Assembly (NCBI RefSeq): GCF_015240255.1
Contig: NZ_CP061205.1
Coordinates: 248,001 to 312,000, forward strand
Length of the DNA: 64,000 nt
Source: Kordiimonas pumila
Lineage (GTDB): Bacteria > Pseudomonadota > Alphaproteobacteria > Sphingomonadales > Kordiimonadaceae
Direction: 5' to 3'
Both the position numbers and the translations under genes were made by a program. How positions within the stretch are numbered: position 1 is the first letter of the stretch; each line of letters starts with the position of its first letter. Positions 17,676 to 25,397 of the stretch are shown piece by piece. The notes below the pieces were generated by a model. It had not been told where the DNA came from and searched no databases. It saw only the letters and a list, made by a program, of their open reading frames with translations.

Positions 17676-19136
17676 TTATCCTTCAAACGTGTGATACAGG
17701 ATATAAAAGAGGCTCGCCGACAAAAGCCCTGCGATTGGTACTGTTACAATCCATGCAGCCGCAATCGTAAACATTTCACGGCGGCGTACCAATTTACGCT
17801 TTTTAATGATTCGCGCTTCTTTAAGCGTTAATGCTTTTTTCTTGCCTTTGCTATCGCGGATACTGCCCAGATATTCGCGCAGAAAACCAACACCAAACAC
17901 ACCGCCAATTGCAATATGGGTTGAAGAAACAGGCAAACCAAGCCAGCTTGCCGCAATCACAGTAATCGCGGCAGATAGCGCCACACAAAAAGCCCGCATC
18001 TGGTTTAGCTTCGTTATTTTTTCACCCACTGTACGGATAAGCTTGGGGCCAAAAAGTATAAGGCCAATTGAAATACCAATAGCCCCAATCACCATTACCC
18101 AGATGGGAATACCCACTTTACCACCGTCAAGTGTGGTAGCATCAATAGCGCCCACAATCGCGGCAAGCGGCCCGACTGCATTCGCCACATCGTTGGCACC
18201 GTGCGCAAAGGATAACAGCGCTGCTGAACAAATAAGAGGCATGGTAAACAGTTTCGCGACAGAACGCCGCCTGTTTTCAAGTCCGAGAGAGGCTTTTGCA
18301 ACCAGCGGGCGGGTAATAACCCACGTAAGCGCAAAGCCGCCAAACGCAACCAGCCACAACATGGCGGTATCTGGCTTCCAAATATTCTTGAGGCCTTTCA
18401 TAACCAGATACATAGAAAAAGCCCCAGCCATAATACCAATAAAAACAGGTACCCATGTCCGGGATGCTTCCAGCATATCCTCTTTCCAAAGGATAGATCG
18501 TTTAATGAAATAGAGGAACAAGGCGGCAATAATACCACCCAGAAGCGGCGAAATAACCCAACTCGCTGCAATGGCTGACATTTGCGACCAATCAACACTG
18601 GAGGCTCCTGCTGCCGCTATGCCAGACCCAACAACACCGCCCACAATCGAGTGTGTCGTAGAAACCGGTGCGCCGAACCATGTGGCAAGGTTAAGCCAAA
18701 GTGCCGCCGACAAAAGTGCCGCCATCATAACCCAGATAAATACCATTTGATCCGCTATTGCCGCAGGGTCAATAATGCCTTTTCGGATAGTAGATACTAC
18801 ATCGCCGCCTGCGATCAGGGCACCCGCTGCCTCAAATGTGGCAGCAATAATAAGGGCACCGACCATTGTAAGGGCTTTCGAGCCAACAGCGGGGCCGATA
18901 TTATTTGCCACATCATTAGCACCAATATTCATGGCCATATAAGCGCCAATCATGGCCGCCCCTACAACCAGAACACCGGTTCCAGATATACCATGCATAG
19001 CCGTTGTATACAGGAGGACAGCCACCATAAACAGGAGGGCAAAACCAATGTTTGACATTGATTTACGCTGCTTTCTGGCCCCCGCCATGAAACTCTGTAC
19101 TTTTTTAAGATCAACGTCGACCTTATGCGTATCCAT
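17676..19136 (-). CDS. pit: Inorganic phosphate transporter, PiT family
   Basis: The 486-residue protein has about ten membrane segments and the two PiT repeats, each with the GANDVAN signature: NIGANDVANNIGPAVG in the first half and AHGANDVANAVGPLAAI in the second. It is a low-affinity cation- or proton-coupled phosphate symporter. A hydrophilic N-terminal stretch of about 25 residues precedes the first helix, and a basic loop with KKRKLVRRREM lies before the last helix. The start at 19136 is preferred over 19196 because AAGGGGCTAGGG precedes it. It is next to arsRB; arsenate enters cells by such transporters, but a functional link is only inference. Confidence 0.92.
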   Translation of the reverse strand: MDTHKVDVDLKKVQSFMAGARKQRKSMSNIGFALLFMVAVLLYTTAMHGISGTGVLVVGAAMIGAYMAMNIGANDVANNIGPAVGSKALTMVGALIIAATFEAAGALIAGGDVVSTIRKGIIDPAAIADQMVFIWVMMAALLSAALWLNLATWFGAPVSTTHSIVGGVVGSGIAAAGASSVDWSQMSAIAASWVISPLLGGIIAALFLYFIKRSILWKEDMLEASRTWVPVFIGIMAGAFSMYLVMKGLKNIWKPDTAMLWLVAFGGFALTWVITRPLVAKASLGLENRRRSVAKLFTMPLICSAALLSFAHGANDVANAVGPLAAIVGAIDATTLDGGKVGIPIWVMVIGAIGISIGLILFGPKLIRTVGEKITKLNQMRAFCVALSAAITVIAASWLGLPVSSTHIAIGGVFGVGFLREYLGSIRDSKGKKKALTLKEARIIKKRKLVRRREMFTIAAAWIVTVPIAGLLSASLFYILYHTFEG

Positions 19137-19258
19137 CCCTAGCCCCTTGTTTATGTAACATTTACGCGCACTGAAACTTATGGTCCTATACCGCATGTGT
19201 CATAAAACTGAAACAGTAATGACACGAATAGATTAATAACTTCTGCAAACAAGAGAGT

Positions 19259-19290
19259 AAAAAAAAGGGCAGCTAACGCCGCCCTTTTCC
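19259..19290 (-). terminator. Terminator of the first TonB receptor gene
   Basis: On the minus strand a stem AAAGGGC.../...GCCCTTT is followed by a run of seven T. It lies directly behind the stop of the 847-residue receptor. Confidence 0.75.
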
Positions 19291-19307
19291 TGATCATTAT
19301 ACAAACC

Positions 19308-21851
19308 CTAGTATTTGAACCTGAGGGTCAGGCCGTAGGTGCGCGGATCACCAACATAGGCATCTAGGCTACCACCTGGAAAGGTGGAGTTAAATGTGTC
19401 GATAACATAGAACTTATCAAACAGGTTACGGCCCCAGAACTGTAGCTGCCAACTGCCATCTTCTGCCCCAACACCGATGGAGGCATCTACAAGCGCATAA
19501 GCATCCTGAAACTGCCTTGGGTCTGCATCTGACGCCAAAGAAGCATAGCCCTGATAATAAAGCTGTCCGCGCAGGAACATTTCAAGATCATGACCGATAG
19601 GCTTCATATAGGTTGCGGTAAAGTTGCCTGAGAATTTTGGCGCTTCAGAAAGACGCGTGCCACTTAGGTCCTGCACCAGAACAATCGCTGTGCCGCCTTC
19701 CGCTTGCACAGGCGTACAATTCTCCTGTGCAACCACAGGGCATGGGCCGTTTAGGTATTCAGCGTATTCCGCCTTAAAGTTCCACAGGAACCCGGCGGTA
19801 AGTAACAGTTCTGGCGTTGCCTGAAACTTGCCGTCAAACTCAAGCCCACGAACTTTGATTTTACCCGCGTTCCCTGGAATGAAGGAACTGCCCACAAACA
19901 GGTTTTCCTGAAAATCATTGATTGTCTGATCATAAAGCGCAAAATCAAGGCTCATACGGTTATCCATAAGCCGAGCCTTTACACCTAGTTCAAAGGCATT
20001 CACCGTTTCGTTATCAAAACTGAAGCTGCCCACACGCGCTGCCGCAGAATCGAGCGCAAAACCACCGCCCTTATAACCACGGGCATAGCTTGCATAAAGA
20101 TTCAGTTTCTCGCTTACATCATAGCTAACAATCAGGTTGCCAGTAATAGCACTGTCACTGATGTCACCGTCCACATCAGGCGCTGGCGGGAAGAACTGCA
20201 GCGCACCAAGCGCCAACAGAGGATTAATATCAGGGTTTGTTGCAACTGCAGATGCCTGCGCTGTGGCCTGCGGTATTACCGTACTTATAATAACATCCTG
20301 CGGTACACCATTAGCAGCTGCTTGTGCCGCAGCTGCCTGCACAGCCTGCCCCACAAAAATTTCAACAAAATCAAGTGCAGCAAATGGGTCATCAATCGTG
20401 ATATCAGATACCATTGACTTTTTATCATGTGTGTAGCGCACACCAGCGGTGACTGTCAGGTCATCCGATACATGCCAGTCAACTTGGCCAAAAGCCGCAT
20501 ACGTTTCGTTGGTTTGGTCAAAAATACCCGCAAGCTGACCAGAGCCATTAGCAAGGAAAGTACCAGAGGGAACACCTAGACCAATTTCAAGCTGAGAAAT
20601 AGCGCTAAGCCCAACGTCAGCATCAAATGTCAGCAAATCTGCAAACGGCCGGAGGGCCGCGCCTTGAACGGTTGAATTTGTGGCCTGCAAATCCTGCTTG
20701 AAATAATAGGCACCCACCATCCACTGTACAGGCTTGTCTGTTGTCGAGGCTAACCTTATTTCCTGCGTAAAGGTGTTATAGGACTGGTTCAATATACGGT
20801 GGCTATTGAGGTTCAGGTCAGAAAAGTCGGCATCAATATTCTGATATTCGTCATAGTCGCGGTATGCGGTAATGGACGTAAGGGTAAAGCTATCAAAATC
20901 ATGATCAATCTGGCCAGAAAAGCCATATGTAGTTAGTTTTGCCCGTGCCTCACCGTTAATGAAAGTGGTGCGGCTTTTTAGGTCAACAGCCGTAATCTGG
21001 CTGCCCAGCAACGATAAAATAGGCTGTGTTTGCGGTGTTATTTCAAAAAATGGTGCCGCGCAGCATTCTTCATTCAGATTATTATAATCAGCAATGAGCC
21101 GCACCCGTGTGTTTTCTGATGGCTCATACAGAACCTGCCCGCGCATACCATAACGGTCTCGTTCATTCAGTTCGCGACCATCATAGTTGTCAATCACGCC
21201 GTCACGCTGGTTCCAGTTCATATCGAGCCGGACGGCCAGCTTGTCCTCTGTGATCGGCAGGTTAATGGCACCTTTTGCCACAAAAGCATCATAGTTGCCG
21301 TATGTCAGCTCACCCTCAACCCCGGTGTCATATGTAGGGGCTTTTGTAATGATGTTCACAACCCCTGCTGTAGTGTTTTTACCAAACAAGGTTGACTGCG
21401 GACCGCGCAGAACCTCTATCCGCTCAATACCGAGAAAGTCATTCACTGAGGCACCGTTGCGTGACCTATACACACCGTCAACAAACACCCCAACAGCAGG
21501 CTCTAGGCCAAAGTTGAAGGTTGAGGAGCTGATCCCACGAATGGAATAGGACGTGTTCGACGCAGACGCCCGCTGCGCAATCTGCAGGGAAGGTACCAAC
21601 ACTTGCAGGTCACGAATATCGCGCAGCTGTGCCAGTTCCATGGTTGAACCACCCACCGCAGATACAGCGATAGGGGTATCTTTCAGTGTTGCTTCACGCT
21701 TCTGCGCCGTTACAACAATTTCTTCAAGGGCAAAATGTTTACCTGTATCTGCTTGCGCATGGGCGGGTAATGCCGCACCCAAGGCAGCGGCACATACTGC
21801 CACTGATGCCATAAACTTTGAAGACACGTGACCATAGCTAATCTTTTTCAT
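19308..21851 (-). CDS. TonB-dependent outer-membrane receptor
   Basis: The 847-residue protein has a signal peptide (SVAVCAAALGAALPAHAQA), a TonB box-like EEIVVTAQKRE, a plug domain with GISSSTFNFG, GVFVDGVYRS and IEVLRGPQSTLFGKNTTAGVVNI, and a 22-strand barrel ending in the aromatic YGLTLRFKY. It imports an unknown ligand (iron-siderophore, sugar or other) across the outer membrane with TonB energy. An extracellular loop near residues 495-560 is unusually rich in Ala and Gln. It is a single gene with its own terminator and lies 270 bp downstream of a second receptor on the same strand. No ligand-processing enzymes are beside it. Confidence 0.92.
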   Translation of the reverse strand: MKKISYGHVSSKFMASVAVCAAALGAALPAHAQADTGKHFALEEIVVTAQKREATLKDTPIAVSAVGGSTMELAQLRDIRDLQVLVPSLQIAQRASASNTSYSIRGISSSTFNFGLEPAVGVFVDGVYRSRNGASVNDFLGIERIEVLRGPQSTLFGKNTTAGVVNIITKAPTYDTGVEGELTYGNYDAFVAKGAINLPITEDKLAVRLDMNWNQRDGVIDNYDGRELNERDRYGMRGQVLYEPSENTRVRLIADYNNLNEECCAAPFFEITPQTQPILSLLGSQITAVDLKSRTTFINGEARAKLTTYGFSGQIDHDFDSFTLTSITAYRDYDEYQNIDADFSDLNLNSHRILNQSYNTFTQEIRLASTTDKPVQWMVGAYYFKQDLQATNSTVQGAALRPFADLLTFDADVGLSAISQLEIGLGVPSGTFLANGSGQLAGIFDQTNETYAAFGQVDWHVSDDLTVTAGVRYTHDKKSMVSDITIDDPFAALDFVEIFVGQAVQAAAAQAAANGVPQDVIISTVIPQATAQASAVATNPDINPLLALGALQFFPPAPDVDGDISDSAITGNLIVSYDVSEKLNLYASYARGYKGGGFALDSAAARVGSFSFDNETVNAFELGVKARLMDNRMSLDFALYDQTINDFQENLFVGSSFIPGNAGKIKVRGLEFDGKFQATPELLLTAGFLWNFKAEYAEYLNGPCPVVAQENCTPVQAEGGTAIVLVQDLSGTRLSEAPKFSGNFTATYMKPIGHDLEMFLRGQLYYQGYASLASDADPRQFQDAYALVDASIGVGAEDGSWQLQFWGRNLFDKFYVIDTFNSTFPGGSLDAYVGDPRTYGLTLRFKY

Positions 21852-22068
21852 AGATTACTCCCCATTATGAATTCCCCATCCAGAACAGAAAATAGCGCAC
21901 CACCGTTACAACTTTACAGCGTAAAAAAAGCCTTCCCGCTTTTTTGTGCCCAGTCGCTCTGTCTGGCCTTTATGAAAAAATGATGTGCTCTGCTTTTGCA
22001 TACGTCAAGTCATTCTTGCTCAAATAGTCAGGATTTTTAAAATATAGTTTTACACTGTGCCCCAATGA

Positions 22069-22094
22069 CAAAAGGCGACCAAAGCCGCCTTTTG
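22069..22094 (-). terminator. Terminator of the second TonB receptor gene
   Basis: Arms CAAAAGGCG and CGCCTTTTG are perfectly complementary over 9 bp with an 8-nt loop; the minus-strand stem ends in TTTTG. It lies 28 bp past the receptor stop. The remaining gap to the next receptor start (21852-22068) shows no gene. Confidence 0.7.
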
Positions 22095-22121
22095 ATTGTT
22101 TAAGGATAAACCTCATATATC

Positions 22122-24305
22122 CTAGAAGCTGTATTTCGCTTCTACACCAAACACTCGACCCTTTTTAAGCGGTGAAAGAGTATGGCCAGGACCAAATGGC
22201 AACAGCGTTTCGCCGCCTGCATACACTTCATTCAGCAGGTTTTTACCAAACACGGTAAACTTAACACTATCGTCCATCACACCCAGCGTGATGCTGGCAT
22301 CCAGCATATCAACCGCATCCAAAATAGCCGTATTGGCATCGTTATAATAAGACTGGTCTCTATGATTGAAGTTTACGCCCGCAGACAGAGAGCCCCAATC
22401 AGCAACGGGTGCAGAATAGCGCAAACCAGCGCCCCATGTGACAGGTGCAAGACGCGGCAACTGCAAGGCGGTATCGCCGTCATCAACAACCCCGTCACCG
22501 CTAATGTCATAGATGGCAGAGGTATATTTATCATCCAGCACACCAATAGACCCCGTGAATGTGAGGTTTTCATGAAGCTGAGCAATAAGTTCGGCTTCAA
22601 AGCCCATCACGCGGGCATCCGCAGTATTCCTAATAATCTGAACTACACCAGCCGTAGGGTCAGGTAGGTTAACCTCCCGCTGCAGATCATAGAGCTTGTT
22701 ATAGAAAGCCGCTGCGTTCAAACGAATGGTTTTATCAGCATTATCAAGTTTCAAACCCAGTTCAAACGAGTTCTGTTTTTCCTGCCCAAACGGACCGGGA
22801 GAGGCTGTGGGTGAGGTGTTCCGCATATTATAGCCACCAGACCTGTAGCCCTGCGTAAAGAAACCATAAACTTGCATATCGTCTTTTGGTGTCCATTGCA
22901 GGCCAATTTTTGGCGACCAGCTATCCCAGCTTTCTTCATCTGCGAAATCATAGCTACAAGGGGTTGTATCAATAGCACAGCCATTGAGTGGCAAGGTTGC
23001 AATATCAGCCGCTTTTTTCTCTTTTGTATACCGCAAGCCAACGTTCAGTGTCAGTGTGTCTGACAGGTTATAGTCTACACTTGCAAAGGCTGCCTTTGTT
23101 GACTGCGATTGATCACCACCGCCAGTATAATCCGCAGCGCCAAACAGCAGAAACCGGTGTTCACGGTACACCAAGTCCTGATCAAAATAGAACAGGCCTG
23201 CAGTCAGGTCAAAGTTTTCGAATGTACCATTATAGCGTAATTCATTACTGAACTGCTCTGCTTCTGTAAGCGCATCTGAGTGAAAGAGAGCAAGCGGTGT
23301 GCCATCAATATCGCCACCACTTAAGCCCTTACTTTTACGCCAGCCCGTAATGTTGGTAATAGCCCCAGTACCTACATCTATATTTATTTCGCCGATCAAC
23401 TGGTCCCATGTGTTGTCATAGTAACCAATATTGTCATAGCCAAGATCAAAGGTGGTGCGATCATATAGACCGCGGTTCTGTGTTACAGGGCCATCACCTT
23501 CAGCATCGCCGTGTTCGTAGCGTACTGTGACCTCAACATCATCAGACGCGCGCAGTGTAAAGGCAGGGCGGAAGATCAATGTTTCCGCTTTACCCACTTT
23601 CGTGCCTGTTACAAGGTTATCAAAGTAACCACCGTCGTTATTGTAATGAACAGCAAGCTTTAGTGCGAGCTTGTCTTCAATGACCGGGCCAGTAAGCGTA
23701 CCGTTCAAAATAAAATTATCACCACTTTCATACGCCGCACGTGCGCGCACCTTTGTTTCAAAGCTTGGCTTGATGGTATTCATCAAAACCGCGCCACCCG
23801 TTACGTTACGACCAAACAGAAGACCTTGCGGACCGCGTAGAACCTCAACGCTTGCCAGATCAAACTGATCAAACACAACGCCAGAAATAAGGCCCAGATA
23901 AACACCATCCACAAACACACCCACTGTTGGGTCGATTGAAGGAATGGAGCTGTTTACACCAATACCGCGAATGGTGAAGTTCGCCACACCGCGTGAGGTG
24001 CCAATATCATCAAGAGATACGTTTGGCATTTTGAAAGACAGGCTTTCAAGATCGCGGAACTGTACGGCATCGAGTTGGCGTTCCCCAAAAGCGGTTACCG
24101 CAACAGGTACATCCTGCGCATTTTGTAGTGCCGATTTTTTGGTTGCTGTTACCAGTATTTCTTCGAGTAAAGCGTTACCTTGTTTATCTGTATCAGCGTC
24201 TTGTGCCACTACCGGTACGGCAAACGCTGTTGCAGCCGCTGAATAGAGCGCGAGCATGCTGCATGATTTCTTAAAAGAATAAGATGTCACTTCAAGTCTC
24301 CCCAT
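22122..24305 (-). CDS. TonB-dependent outer-membrane receptor
   Basis: The 727-residue protein has a signal peptide (LALYSAAATAFAVPVVAQ), a TonB box-like LEEILVTATKKS, the plug motifs FTIRGIGVNSSIPSIDPTVG, VFVDGVYLG and VEVLRGPQGLLFGRNVTGGA, and a beta-barrel with a C-terminal FGVEAKYSF. It is of the same broad class as the neighbouring 847-residue receptor but clearly different in barrel sequence, so they are not a recent tandem copy. The ligand is unknown; no siderophore, heme or glycan genes adjoin it. It has its own terminator. Confidence 0.92.
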   Translation of the reverse strand: MGRLEVTSYSFKKSCSMLALYSAAATAFAVPVVAQDADTDKQGNALLEEILVTATKKSALQNAQDVPVAVTAFGERQLDAVQFRDLESLSFKMPNVSLDDIGTSRGVANFTIRGIGVNSSIPSIDPTVGVFVDGVYLGLISGVVFDQFDLASVEVLRGPQGLLFGRNVTGGAVLMNTIKPSFETKVRARAAYESGDNFILNGTLTGPVIEDKLALKLAVHYNNDGGYFDNLVTGTKVGKAETLIFRPAFTLRASDDVEVTVRYEHGDAEGDGPVTQNRGLYDRTTFDLGYDNIGYYDNTWDQLIGEINIDVGTGAITNITGWRKSKGLSGGDIDGTPLALFHSDALTEAEQFSNELRYNGTFENFDLTAGLFYFDQDLVYREHRFLLFGAADYTGGGDQSQSTKAAFASVDYNLSDTLTLNVGLRYTKEKKAADIATLPLNGCAIDTTPCSYDFADEESWDSWSPKIGLQWTPKDDMQVYGFFTQGYRSGGYNMRNTSPTASPGPFGQEKQNSFELGLKLDNADKTIRLNAAAFYNKLYDLQREVNLPDPTAGVVQIIRNTADARVMGFEAELIAQLHENLTFTGSIGVLDDKYTSAIYDISGDGVVDDGDTALQLPRLAPVTWGAGLRYSAPVADWGSLSAGVNFNHRDQSYYNDANTAILDAVDMLDASITLGVMDDSVKFTVFGKNLLNEVYAGGETLLPFGPGHTLSPLKKGRVFGVEAKYSF

Positions 24306-24497
24306 GGTGGAGAACAGGCGCGACTTTCCCCAGTCAGCCTATCCCCAGTTGCAATTCCAACCACTGTTTAAAAAGCACAGCGGTTCCTTCCCGATATATA
24401 TTGGATAGGATGAATTAAGATTCCGTCAAGGAATTGTGGGGGAGTTAGTGTAAGGAAAAAAACAGTTGTATCTATTTTACAACAGTAATGGTATCCA

Positions 24498-24920
24498 TTA
24501 TTTAGGTTCAATGATTGCTTTTATAACAAACACTTCCACCTTTCCCTTACCTAAACGGTAGTCCAGAAAAGGGGTTAGGTACGCGCTGACCAAATCCGGG
24601 TCCACGGGGCGGTCAACACTGAATTGCTGGCGCGCCAAATCTGTTAAAGCAATGGAGATATCAGAGCGGATTCTAGGAATTTGGTTATTAATGTCTTCAT
24701 AGTCTTTACCATCATCAAGCTCTAGAACAAGTTGCAAGTTCGCCTGCCCCTCAACACGACCACGTTTAATGACAGCAAAATTGAACGGCTCAAGTGTGAT
24801 TTTGTATTTACCCTCCGTCGGAACCTCTCCACTGTTCTCCTCTTCAGACGCAGCAGCAAAAGGCATGAAAATGCTACTCAGTAAAAAAGCAAAAATTAAT
24901 AGTCCTGTCCGCACAATCAT
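24498..24920 (-). CDS. FliL-like exported protein
   Basis: The 140-residue product has a signal peptide (GLLIFAFLLSSIFMPFAAA) and then a domain that reads like the periplasmic part of FliL: YKITLEPFNFAVIKRGRVEG, LQLVLELDDGKDYEDI, IPRIRSDISIALTDL, and a hydrophobic end KVEVFVIKAII. FliL in flagella sits at the stator and is anchored by one uncleaved helix; here the hydrophobic part looks cleavable, which differs. No basal-body genes are near, but the next coding gene upstream on this strand is a large protein with flagellin/hook-like ends. The similarity to FliL is weak and rests on pattern only. Confidence 0.55.
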   Translation of the reverse strand: MIVRTGLLIFAFLLSSIFMPFAAASEEENSGEVPTEGKYKITLEPFNFAVIKRGRVEGQANLQLVLELDDGKDYEDINNQIPRIRSDISIALTDLARQQFSVDRPVDPDLVSAYLTPFLDYRLGKGKVEVFVIKAIIEPK

Positions 24921-25070
24921 TTCCTGTCTGTTTAGTAGTGTAATCTCTAGGTGTCATATTACCAGACATCATAGCGCTAGATAGTACCATAAGATATGCT
25001 AGATAATATTAACACATGTGCTCTTTTAGGCAGTCGTCCCTGTAAAGCTGACGACCCTAAATTGCTATTT

Positions 25071-25122
25071 GCAACATTGTCTTTATTTGCAATTATTTTG
25101 TTGTAAATAAAGACAATGTTGC
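25071..25122. repeat. 18-bp-arm perfect inverted repeat, AT-rich
   Basis: GCAACATTGTCTTTATTT (25071-25088) returns exactly in inverted form at 25105-25122; with one mismatch the arms extend to 22 bp, leaving an 8-nt loop. There is no T-run, so it is not a normal terminator. It may be a protein-binding site or an RNA hairpin. It lies in the 477-bp non-coding gap 24921-25397, which also has a smaller GTCGTC/GACGAC repeat near 25034-25056. Confidence 0.8.
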
Positions 25123-25196
25123 AGAGTATTTTCTCCATGCCCAACACAGTAAACCCTAAGATACTGTTATATAATAATTTTATTATTACATTTTTC

Positions 25197-25212
25197 TGGC
25201 ACGCTCTTTGTA
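25197..25212 (+). promoter_or_regulatory. Sigma-54-like promoter
   Basis: TGGCACGCTCTTTGTA matches the -24/-12 consensus TGGCACG-N4-TTGCA at all but one key base (GT in place of GC at -12). A 14-bp palindrome TTGTATATATACAA (25208-25221) overlaps the -12 element. Transcription would begin about 25222, just before the long stem of the predicted small RNA. Confidence 0.5.
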
Positions 25213-25221
25213 TATATACAA

Positions 25222-25336
25222 GTACCTCTCGAGCAGGGGTTGCGGGAATGGGTAATTTATTTACTCGACCCCCAATCGTGCACCTGTTCCCGCGCACCTG
25301 CTCGAGAGATAAAACCGCCAGCTGGCGGTTTTTTTA
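25222..25336 (+). ncRNA. Predicted structured small RNA with terminator
   Basis: From the sigma-54-like site to a strong terminator lies about 115 nt with no convincing coding frame but marked base pairing. The outer stem is CTCTCGAGCAGG (25226-25237) with CCTGCTCGAGAG (25297-25308), 12 bp without a mismatch. Inside it GCGGGAA pairs with TTCCCGC, and GGGTAA...TTAC...CCC can form a further hairpin. The RNA ends in a GC-rich stem and seven T. It does not carry the conserved SRP RNA tetraloop region or tmRNA features. Family unknown; existence is a prediction. Confidence 0.5.
25311..25336. terminator. Terminator, probably bidirectional
   Basis: Stem AACCGCC/GGCGGTT with loop AGCT is followed by seven T on the plus strand and by TTTT on the minus strand. 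It can end the predicted small RNA (plus) and the 1000-residue protein gene at 25398 (minus). Confidence 0.85.
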
Positions 25337-25397
25337 TGCGCGGCCCAGAACAAGTACGCAAACCCACGCCCTAAATTCAGCACTCTATTTTATTGAA

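Noticed and set aside
17806-18513. Plus-strand open frame of 235 codons
   Set aside because: It is antisense to the PiT transporter, whose two GANDVAN motifs are intact.
25222-25310. SRP RNA or tmRNA in the structured region
   Set aside because: The conserved SRP GGAAG/GCAGC tetraloop region and the tmRNA tag and tRNA-like ends are absent.
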